Part shown: piece by piece, positions 1-6,422 of the stretch
How the letters are laid out: the number at the start of each line of letters is the position of its first letter
Position numbering within the stretch: position 1 is the stretch's first letter
NCBI GenBank assembly: GCA_964449455.1
Contig: CAYUYV010000160.1
Span: 1 to 9,843 of the forward strand
DNA length: 9,843 bases
Source: CAYUYV01 sp964449455
GTDB taxonomy: Bacteria; Pseudomonadota; Alphaproteobacteria; JAJFIK01
Direction of reading: 5' to 3'
The notes under the pieces: generated by a model
Told to the model about the DNA's origin: nothing
What the model saw: only the letters and a program-made list of their open reading frames with translations
Databases searched by the model: none
Made by a program: the position numbers and the translations under genes

Positions 1-130
1 CGCAGACGGACGTGCCGGGACTTCTCATGCGGACTTCTGATCCACGACACTAGCCAGTGCTCGTTGAAAAGATTATCTCAGTTTGCCGCTCGCAGGCGGC
101 CCCTCCCTCCGGTCCCTGATCGAGCGTGCC
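1..130 (+). other. Upstream flank of the MFS gene, no gene recognised
   Basis: I see no convincing coding sequence, RNA gene or promoter in this stretch. A TTGAAA at 64-69 resembles a -35 box but has no -10 box at proper spacing. Part of it (83-130) is open in frame with the transporter from a TTG, but it does not encode anything transporter-like. Confidence 0.5.
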
Positions 131-1522
131 ATGAAACAGATATTCCTGCCCATCGGATCGCTTCTGCTCGGCGTGGCGATGCTCTTCCTGGGAAACGGCC
201 TCCTCAATTCGCTCGTGCCGCTCCAGGCCGCAAAAGACGGCTTCGGTCCCACAGTCATCGGCCTGCTCGGCGCAAGTTACTTCTGTGGCTTTCTGCTGGG
301 ATGCGTCCTCGCGCCCAAAATCGTCCGTGGGCGTGGTCACATCAGAGCCTTTGCTGCTTTCGCCTCGCTGGCAACGGTCGGCGCGCTCATGCATGGCATG
401 ATTTCCGAATCCGCAGTCTGGATTGTACTGCGCCTCACGATCGGTTTCACCGCGGCAGCCCTCTATTTGATAATTGAAAGCTGGCTTAATGCCCATGCAT
501 CGGTGCAGAACCGGGGAACGGTCATGGGCATCTACGCCCTGATCAATTACGGCGCCCTTGCCATGGGACAGCAATTCCTGCCCTTGGCCGAGAATGATGG
601 CCATGTGCTGTTCCTCTTCGTCGCAGCGACGACCTCCCTCGCTGTGCTGCCTATCACACTCACACGCCATGACGCACCGAACCTGCCGCCAGCGGCGACC
701 CCGCGCTTTCGGACACTGTGGATGACATCACCCGCAGGGACGGCGGGATGTTTCATAAATGGGCTGACAAACGGCCCCTTTTGGAGCCTTGGTCCCAGTT
801 ACGCCCAGGCTGCAGGCTTGTCATTGAGTGAGACCGCCTTTTTCATGTCAGTCCCCATCATTGCAGGCGCTTTGAGTTCCTGGCCTGTCGGTCTGGTGTC
901 CGACCACATCGATCGGCGTTTGGTCATCACCTGCGCCTGGAGTGCAGTGGCAACCATCAGTGCCGTGGTGGTCTTTTTGGCACCTCAAGGCACCACGCTC
1001 CTGCTGGTGATGGCCGTGTTCGGAGCGGCGATCTTCCCCGTCAACTCCCTTTATGTGGCCCATGTGAACGATGTCATGAGCGATGGAGACCGTGTGGCCA
1101 TCAGTTCCAGTCTCATTCTTCTGTTTGGTCTCGGAGCGACGATCGGCCCCCTGCTCGCGGGGGCATTAATTGGCGCGGCCGGACCAGTGGGCCTGTTCAT
1201 CCATATCGGTATTTTCGCGTTTGCCGGTCTTCTTTACACGGCCTATCGCCTGGTGGTCGGAGTGCGCCTCACGCGGGAGGATCTTGTCCCGTTCCAGATG
1301 CTGCCACGCACGACCCAAGGCGTGACACGGCTCGATCCCCGCATCGCCCCCCCGCCCGGAGAGTCAGATTCCGACGATGCCGGGCGCTACATGGACCGTG
1401 CTGGACCAAATGATGCCCTGAGCCTCGAGGCGCTTAGCGAGAGCCAGCCCAATTTTGAAAGCTCGGATCTCGAAGGACCAGCCCTCAGCCGCATTGTCGA
1501 CGATCGCGCCTACGTCACGTGA
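131..1522 (+). CDS. MFS transporter, YcaD-like, with acidic C-terminal tail
   Basis: This is an inner-membrane major facilitator superfamily transporter of 463 residues; its substrate cannot be told from sequence. Hydrophobic segments run from about residue 5 to 375 and fit twelve helices. They split into two halves around a hydrophilic loop at about 179-198. The segment ESWLN (116-120), followed by QNRGTVMG (126-133) and NYGALAMGQ (139-147), resembles the loop 4-5 signature of the E. coli YcaD group. SDHIDRR (257-263) is the MFS loop motif of the second half. After the last helix there is a tail of about 80 residues, rich in D, E, S and P. I chose ATG 131 because the protein then begins directly at helix 1. 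An in-frame TTG at 83 would add 16 residues, and neither start has a good ribosome binding site. The gene stands alone on its strand and converges on ppx. An efflux or uptake role is inference only. Confidence 0.87.
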   Translation: MKQIFLPIGSLLLGVAMLFLGNGLLNSLVPLQAAKDGFGPTVIGLLGASYFCGFLLGCVLAPKIVRGRGHIRAFAAFASLATVGALMHGMISESAVWIVLRLTIGFTAAALYLIIESWLNAHASVQNRGTVMGIYALINYGALAMGQQFLPLAENDGHVLFLFVAATTSLAVLPITLTRHDAPNLPPAATPRFRTLWMTSPAGTAGCFINGLTNGPFWSLGPSYAQAAGLSLSETAFFMSVPIIAGALSSWPVGLVSDHIDRRLVITCAWSAVATISAVVVFLAPQGTTLLLVMAVFGAAIFPVNSLYVAHVNDVMSDGDRVAISSSLILLFGLGATIGPLLAGALIGAAGPVGLFIHIGIFAFAGLLYTAYRLVVGVRLTREDLVPFQMLPRTTQGVTRLDPRIAPPPGESDSDDAGRYMDRAGPNDALSLEALSESQPNFESSDLEGPALSRIVDDRAYVT

Positions 1523-1552
1523 CCGTTGTGTCACGCCGACCATCGATCCCGC

Positions 1553-3157
1553 TCAGCGCTCCATCCGGACATCCGTGCCGATGATGTTCACGCTGAGCGC
1601 CAGATGTTCCAGGCGCTTTTCGACATCGTAGCTGTTGAGCGCGCGGGTGGGGCCCGTGAGCGTCAAAGTGAGGCCGGCCTCGGACAATCCAAGGCGGGAG
1701 TGTTCCAAAAGATTTGGCGCGCCGCCTGTCAATTCGAAAGCAAGGTGGAGTGCGTGGCCGAGTGCTGCCGCATGGCTTTTCCAATATTCCGGGATGACAG
1801 GCAGGCCCCGCGCCATCACGGCGGCGAGCAACCCCTCATAGTCCGTAATCCGCGTATAGCGATACCAGAGTGTCAGCCCGAGGAAGACCCGCCCCCGGTG
1901 GTCAAGACCATAGAGCGGTGCCGTCATGATGAGATCGGCCGTGCGGCTCGCCCGGGTTTCGCTATGGAACCCCCAACCGATATCGGCGAGCACCGTGGCC
2001 ACCCGGCGCAGGCGGGCAAGCTCACGGCGTTCCGCCACCGCGTCCGGTTCCGGTGCAAAGGGACTTGCCGGATCATCAAACAGCGGTGCCAGCCAGGCGG
2101 CGACATGATCGTCATCAATGACCGTCCGGGCCATGCGCGCCGCCATGGCATAAGCACCGGCCAGCAAAGGATCCTGCGCCCGATCCTGCCCATGGAGGGC
2201 ATCGAAAACCAGCCCCTCGCGCACGCCGTGGCCGGAGATCACCAGGGAACTGGCGCCCGTGGCCTTCACGGTCTGGTCCAACGCAATCGTCGCGGTCCGG
2301 AAGAACTCCTGGCGACGCTTCTTCAGGCTGGCAACGGCGCCGAGGGTGCGCGCCTCGCCTTTCTGCATGCCCTTGAGCACCGTCGATACGTCCCGGGCCG
2401 GAATTGTGTAGTTATGCAGAACATTAAGGGGGTAACCGTGATAGATCATATGAGCCCGGGCAAAGTTCCGCCAGTTCCCGCCCACGGCATAGAAGGGAAG
2501 GCCGGCCATATTGGACAACCAGGGCACTGTGGAGAGGGCATCCGCCACGCGCTTGGCCACAACCGCATCGCTGGGTCCACTGCCCTTGGTCTCCCCATCC
2601 TCACCGGCGCCGATCCTCAGCACGCCGATAGGCAAGGAGACGGCCTCCTGTACCCTGCCGCCCGCGATCCGCACAAACTCAACGCTGCCGCCGCCCAGAT
2701 CGCCGACAATCCCTTCTGCGTCCGGACAACCTGACAACACGCCCGCGGCCGCGAACCAGCCCTCTTCTTCCTCGGACAGGACCCGGATGGGATGGCCAAG
2801 AGCGGCCTCGCCGCGGGCGAGGAAGTCCGCACGCGCTTCGGGACGGGCATCGCGCACCGCCGCCGTCGCCACGGCCATGACAGCGGCCACCCCGTAATAG
2901 CGCGTGATCACGGAAAACCGCGCCAGAACCGCCATCGCCTGGCCGAGCCGCTCCTCACTGAAAGGCCGGCCGGCAGCCACATCGCGGCCCAGCTCACAGC
3001 CCACCTTTTCATTGAAGATGACGCCGGGCGCGCGGATCAGTCCTTCAAAAATCACTAGACGGACGGAATTCGACCCGATATCGACGACCGCCACTGGATC
3101 CCGAGTCTTGGCGCCGATGGGCCGATTCCGGAGATCCATGGTCAAAGGCGAATCCAT
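1553..3157 (-). CDS. ppx: Exopolyphosphatase, Ppx/GppA family
   Basis: This cytoplasmic phosphatase of the ASKHA fold is expected to release phosphate from the ends of polyphosphate, or from pppGpp in the GppA version. The 534 residues match the long bacterial Ppx form: two actin-like domains (about 21-320) followed by a helical HD-like region (about 325-500). Visible motifs are the phosphate-1 loop VVDIGSNSVRL (24-34), the acidic stretch SEEEEG (128-133) where the family has its catalytic glutamate, the phosphate-2 loop GDLGGGSVEF (152-161), AVGGNWRNFAR (224-234) and SGHGVREG (308-315). The start is ATG 3157, with GGGGA six bases upstream (3164-3168) inside the last codons of ppk. The ppk stop and this start share one base (TGATG), so translation is probably coupled. 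A second in-frame ATG at 3139 lacks a good ribosome site. Ppx is favoured over GppA because of the adjacent ppk; the two activities cannot be separated by sequence alone. Confidence 0.93.
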   Translation of the reverse strand: MDSPLTMDLRNRPIGAKTRDPVAVVDIGSNSVRLVIFEGLIRAPGVIFNEKVGCELGRDVAAGRPFSEERLGQAMAVLARFSVITRYYGVAAVMAVATAAVRDARPEARADFLARGEAALGHPIRVLSEEEEGWFAAAGVLSGCPDAEGIVGDLGGGSVEFVRIAGGRVQEAVSLPIGVLRIGAGEDGETKGSGPSDAVVAKRVADALSTVPWLSNMAGLPFYAVGGNWRNFARAHMIYHGYPLNVLHNYTIPARDVSTVLKGMQKGEARTLGAVASLKKRRQEFFRTATIALDQTVKATGASSLVISGHGVREGLVFDALHGQDRAQDPLLAGAYAMAARMARTVIDDDHVAAWLAPLFDDPASPFAPEPDAVAERRELARLRRVATVLADIGWGFHSETRASRTADLIMTAPLYGLDHRGRVFLGLTLWYRYTRITDYEGLLAAVMARGLPVIPEYWKSHAAALGHALHLAFELTGGAPNLLEHSRLGLSEAGLTLTLTGPTRALNSYDVEKRLEHLALSVNIIGTDVRMER

Positions 3158-5508
3158 CAGTCGTCCCCATATTCCACTTCCGGCGGCCGATCAAATTCGA
3201 TCGCACGTCCGCGCCCGGACAGGCTCGGATTCTTCATGAAATACTGATGCGCACTGAACCCGGTTTCCCCCTCCGCCAGGTGGACCCGCGTGTAGGTCCC
3301 GTCCGGCCGCAGCACCCAGCTTTGTTCATTGTCCTTCAAATTCGCCACCATGATCTGGGACAGGACCTGCTGGTGCACGGTCGGGTTCTCGACCGGCACG
3401 AGAGTCTCCACCCGCCGGTCCAGATTCCGCGGCATCCAGTCTGCAGAAGAAATGTAAACGCTCGCATGTGGCGAAGGCAGGGCATGGCCGTTCCCGAAAC
3501 ACACGATCCGAGAATGTTCGAGGAAGCGACCCACAATGCTCTTGACATGGATATTCTCAGAAAGCCCCGGCACGCCTGGACGCAGGCAGCAAATGCCGCG
3601 CACGACAAGATCAATACGCACCCCCGCCTGGCTCGCGCGATAGAGCGCATCGATCACGATGGGATCGACGATGGCATTCATTTTGGCCCACACGGCGGCC
3701 GGGCGGCCGGCACGGGCATGCTCAATCTCCGTGTCCAAATGCTCAAGCAGCCGGGCCCGGATCCCGCCGGGCGAAAGGGCAATCTTGCGCAGGCCTCGCG
3801 GCTCGGTAAAACCGGTGACCACATTGAAGGCACGCACCGCATCCATGCCCAGAACCGGATCGGCACTGAACAGGGAAAGGTCCGTGTACACCTTTGCCGT
3901 ACCCGGATGATAATTGCCCGTACCGAAATGGACGTAAGGCACAAGCCGGCCGGCCTCGCGGCGCACCACCAGGCTCATCTTGGCGTGGGTCTTCAGTTCC
4001 ACAAATCCGTAGACCACCTGGACGCCGGCCCGCTCCATCTCCCGGGCCCAATTGATATTGGCTTCCTCATCAAAGCGGGCCTTCAGCTCCACCAGCGCCG
4101 TCACGGATTTGCCGGCCTCGGCCGCCTCGATTAGAGCCGCCACGATGGGGGACTGTTTGGAGGTGCGATAAAGGGTCTGCTTGATGGCGACCACATCCGG
4201 GTCCTTCGCCGCCTGGCGCAGGAACTGGACCACCACATCGAAGGACTCGTAAGGGTGGTGAACGATGATGTCCTTCTGGCGGATCGCCCCCATGCAATCA
4301 CCGCCCTGGTCCCGGATCCGTTCCGGGAAACGCGCAATGTAGGGCGTGAATTTGAGATCCGGACGATCATCGACAATCAGCTGGGCCGTCTCCGTCAGCC
4401 CGACCTCGCCCTGGACAATGGCCACCTCAAGCGAGGGCGAATGGAGGTTTTCCAGGATAAAGGCGCGCAGATCCTCCGGCATGCCATGATTGATCTTGAT
4501 ATGGATGACCTGCCCAAGCCGGCGTTCACGCAACAGATGCTCGAACAGGCGGACCAGATCCTCAGCCTCCTCCTCGATCTCGATGTCGCTGTCCCGCACA
4601 ATCCGGAAGGCGCCAAGATCCACAAGCGAATAGCCGGCAAAGAGCAGCGGCACGCATTCGGCAAGCATATGCTCCAGGGATAGGAACCGGATCTCGCCCC
4701 ACCCCTCCCCCTGCGGGCCGGATTTCGGCAGCCGGATAAAGCGCTCAAGCTGGTTCGGCACGGGCAGGATCGCGTTCATGATCTGCTGATCCCGATCCCG
4801 TTGCAGCTTGAGCGCCAGGGCAAATCCGCGATTGGCAATGAAGGGGAAGGGATGGGTGGGCCCAGTCGCAAGCGGTGTCAGAACGGGAAAGACATGGGCC
4901 TCGAAATAGTCCTGCATCCAGGCGCGTTCATCCGGGGTCAAATCCCGCGGATGGAGGACGGAAATGCCGTTCTCACGCAATTCGCTACGCAGAGTCTGCC
5001 AGACTTTCTGCTGCTCGTGGATGAGCGCATCGGCGATGGCATTAATGCGCTCAAGCTGCTGCGAGGGCGTCAGACCGTCCATGCTCTGGGCGTCAATGCC
5101 GGCCTGGGCCTGGTCCACAAGACCTGCGACCCGGACCATGTAGAACTCATCCAGGTTCGAGGCCGAGATCGACAAAAAGCGCACCCGCTCCAGAAGCGGG
5201 TGGTGCGGACTGGCCGCCTCCTCCAAAACCCTCTGATTGAAGGCCAGCCAGGATTCTTCCCTGTTTATGAAGCGCTTGGGCGATGTCATGGCTTCAGCCA
5301 TATCCGAAAAGTAAGGGTCCGCCCAGAGTTCTCCGGGACGCAGCAAGAATCCGTTCAAGGGCAAATCTGCGCGATACCCGTTCAGGGCGGGCACGTCCAC
5401 GCCGCGCTGAAGCAAGCCCTCAATCAAGGCCGCCTGCAAATCCGTATGCAGAGCAAGATCCTCGCTTTGCAACCCGCTTGGCTCTGTGTCCCCATGGTCT
5501 TCGGTCAT
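3157..5508 (-). CDS. ppk: Polyphosphate kinase 1 (PPK1)
   Basis: PPK1 reversibly transfers the gamma phosphate of ATP to a growing polyphosphate chain through a phosphohistidine. The domain order is complete: N domain (about 77-180, with FINREESWLAFN at 80-91 and SNLDEF at 117-122), head domain (about 190-390) and two phospholipase-D-like C domains (about 405-765). LKTHAK gives H508, matching the phosphorylated His435 of E. coli. EHSR gives H665, matching His592. R448 (LYRTS) and R478 (KARFDEE) match the magnesium-binding arginines. The protein is 783 residues, longer than typical bacterial PPK1, because about 75 residues precede the conserved N domain. ATG 5508 is chosen because GGGAG lies six bases upstream (5515-5519). 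The frame stays open to 5778, but those codons overlap the end of hda in another frame and have no matching start signal. Internal ATGs at 5301 and 5289 would give the usual length but lack clear ribosome sites. Confidence 0.96.
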   Translation of the reverse strand: MTEDHGDTEPSGLQSEDLALHTDLQAALIEGLLQRGVDVPALNGYRADLPLNGFLLRPGELWADPYFSDMAEAMTSPKRFINREESWLAFNQRVLEEAASPHHPLLERVRFLSISASNLDEFYMVRVAGLVDQAQAGIDAQSMDGLTPSQQLERINAIADALIHEQQKVWQTLRSELRENGISVLHPRDLTPDERAWMQDYFEAHVFPVLTPLATGPTHPFPFIANRGFALALKLQRDRDQQIMNAILPVPNQLERFIRLPKSGPQGEGWGEIRFLSLEHMLAECVPLLFAGYSLVDLGAFRIVRDSDIEIEEEAEDLVRLFEHLLRERRLGQVIHIKINHGMPEDLRAFILENLHSPSLEVAIVQGEVGLTETAQLIVDDRPDLKFTPYIARFPERIRDQGGDCMGAIRQKDIIVHHPYESFDVVVQFLRQAAKDPDVVAIKQTLYRTSKQSPIVAALIEAAEAGKSVTALVELKARFDEEANINWAREMERAGVQVVYGFVELKTHAKMSLVVRREAGRLVPYVHFGTGNYHPGTAKVYTDLSLFSADPVLGMDAVRAFNVVTGFTEPRGLRKIALSPGGIRARLLEHLDTEIEHARAGRPAAVWAKMNAIVDPIVIDALYRASQAGVRIDLVVRGICCLRPGVPGLSENIHVKSIVGRFLEHSRIVCFGNGHALPSPHASVYISSADWMPRNLDRRVETLVPVENPTVHQQVLSQIMVANLKDNEQSWVLRPDGTYTRVHLAEGETGFSAHQYFMKNPSLSGRGRAIEFDRPPEVEYGDD
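3164..3168 (-). promoter_or_regulatory. Ribosome site of ppx within the end of ppk
   Basis: GGGGA on the minus strand lies six bases before ATG 3157 and is formed by the codons of the last few PPK residues. With the TGATG stop/start overlap it indicates that ppx is translated by coupling to ppk. Confidence 0.65.
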
Positions 5509-5514
5509 GGCAGT

Positions 5515-5519
5515 CTCCC
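5515..5519 (-). promoter_or_regulatory. Ribosome site of ppk
   Basis: GGGAG on the minus strand lies six bases before ATG 5508, inside a purine-rich tract that extends to about 5527. It supports the long ppk start over the internal ATGs at 5301 and 5289, neither of which has a comparable site. Confidence 0.7.
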
Positions 5520-5532
5520 GCTCCCCCAAATC

Positions 5533-5593
5533 ACGGTCCCGCGCCACCGCTTCCGCCCAAAGTCTATCGGGACGCGCGGCAAAAGTGGACCGT
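5533..5593 (-). repeat. Inverted repeat in the hda-ppk gap
   Basis: A perfect seven-base inverted repeat (ACGGTCC at 5533-5539, GGACCGT at 5587-5593 on the plus strand) encloses 47 bases within the 121-base gap between hda and ppk. Shorter complementary blocks (CCGC/GCGG) can nest inside it in the transcript. It lacks a U tract, so it does not look like an intrinsic terminator. It might fold upstream of the ppk ribosome site. Confidence 0.4.
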
Positions 5594-5629
5594 TTTGGGG
5601 CACAGGTGGCGAGACCGTCACCGTTTCGG

Positions 5630-6412
5630 TCAGTCACTGATCCCGTCGGTCGAGGGGGGATCGACACCGCGGGTCTGCCGCGCAGCCTCCAGAACCTCCT
5701 GGGCCAGGCGCGTGGTAATGGGCCGCTTTCGGGCCAAGGCGGTCTCGTCCAGGCGCTGGGCGATGGCGAGTGCCGCATCGAACGAACGTTCCATCCGCGC
5801 CATTAAGAAAGTGATGACACGGGGCTCAACCGCGATTTGGCGGTCCGCAAACAGTTTGCGCAGCATCGCTTCCAGCAGCGCATCATCCGGCGCCTCCAAC
5901 ACCGCATAGGGCATGGCGCGGAGCCGGCTTGCCAGATCCGCCCGCGTCAGGGTCCAGGCGGCCGGATGGCTGCGCGCGGTGAAGAGAATGGACGCTGCCT
6001 TTTCCCGGGCCAGATTGATGAGGTGGAACAGGGCCGGCTCGTCCTCGAATGGCGGCTCGCCCAGATCCACGGTCAATGCCCCGGTCTCAATGAGGGCCGG
6101 GACTTCGCCCGCCCGGATCGCGCAAACCGGTTCGAGGCGGGCCCCGCTGCGCTCGGCCCAGATCCGCGCCAAATGGCTCTTGCCGGATCCGGCGGGCCCC
6201 GTAATCAGCGCACAAGGCCCAGGCCAGTCGGGCCAGGCATCCACCAGGGCCACCGCATCCTCATTCGCGCCGGTGACACACAACCGCTCCCGGGCGAAAG
6301 ACGGATCAAGTTTGAGCGGCAGGGTCAGTTGCGCCCCAGCGCCGGAGACAAGTTCTGGCTCCGGCGCTTGAGGCGCGGTACCGGGTCCATCGGAAGACGG
6401 CAAACGGCTCAA
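5630..6412 (-). CDS. hda: DnaA-related regulatory protein Hda (HdaA), TTG start
   Basis: Hda binds the DnaN sliding clamp and stimulates hydrolysis of ATP bound to DnaA (regulatory inactivation of DnaA), preventing over-initiation of replication. QLTLPL (residues 28-33) is the clamp-binding motif. The AAA+ part follows: Walker A GPAGSGKS (72-79), a Walker-B-like strand LTVD (113-116), a sensor-like strand SILFTARSHP (141-150) and LASRL (160-164) in the box VII arginine-finger position. There is a short C-terminal helical lid and no DNA-binding domain IV, which separates it from DnaA. The proposed start is TTG 6412: AGGTG (6418-6422), five bases upstream, includes the stop codon of the DUF2066 gene. 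This gives 260 residues, about 25 more than usual before the clamp motif. The frame stays open to 6574, but that part overlaps the preceding gene. A more downstream non-ATG start cannot be excluded. It is the second gene of the minus-strand cluster. Confidence 0.92.
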   Translation of the reverse strand: MSRLPSSDGPGTAPQAPEPELVSGAGAQLTLPLKLDPSFARERLCVTGANEDAVALVDAWPDWPGPCALITGPAGSGKSHLARIWAERSGARLEPVCAIRAGEVPALIETGALTVDLGEPPFEDEPALFHLINLAREKAASILFTARSHPAAWTLTRADLASRLRAMPYAVLEAPDDALLEAMLRKLFADRQIAVEPRVITFLMARMERSFDAALAIAQRLDETALARKRPITTRLAQEVLEAARQTRGVDPPSTDGISD

Positions 6413-6416
6413 GGGG

Positions 6417-6422
6417 TCACCT
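6417..6422 (-). promoter_or_regulatory. Ribosome site of hda containing the DUF2066 stop codon
   Basis: The minus strand reads AGGTGA. AGGTG is a good anti-Shine-Dalgarno match five bases before TTG 6412, and the TGA in it terminates the DUF2066 frame. A ribosome finishing DUF2066 would stand on the hda ribosome site, which suggests coupled translation. This decides the TTG start of hda. Confidence 0.65.

Noticed and set aside
64..477. 137-codon plus-strand frame overlapping the MFS gene
   Set aside because: It is a different frame within the transporter, Arg/His/Pro-rich, with no membrane segments or known domain.
1526..2734. 402-codon plus-strand open frame opposite ppx
   Set aside because: It lies entirely antisense to ppx, has no recognisable domain and shows the Arg/Gly/His/Pro-rich composition expected from the complement of a GC-rich gene.
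3247..4134. 295-codon plus-strand open frame, with further ones at 4255-4683 and 4801-5640, opposite ppk
   Set aside because: They are antisense to strongly conserved PPK1 sequence and have no ribosome site or family resemblance.
5575..5595. Possible sigma-54 promoter upstream of ppk
   Set aside because: A GG and a GC are present but spaced by nine rather than ten bases, and the flanking consensus TGGCAC is missing.
5509..5778. Upstream extension of the ppk frame by 90 codons
   Set aside because: It runs into the 3' end of hda, its encoded residues are Pro/Arg-rich shadow sequence, and ATG 5508 has a good ribosome site.
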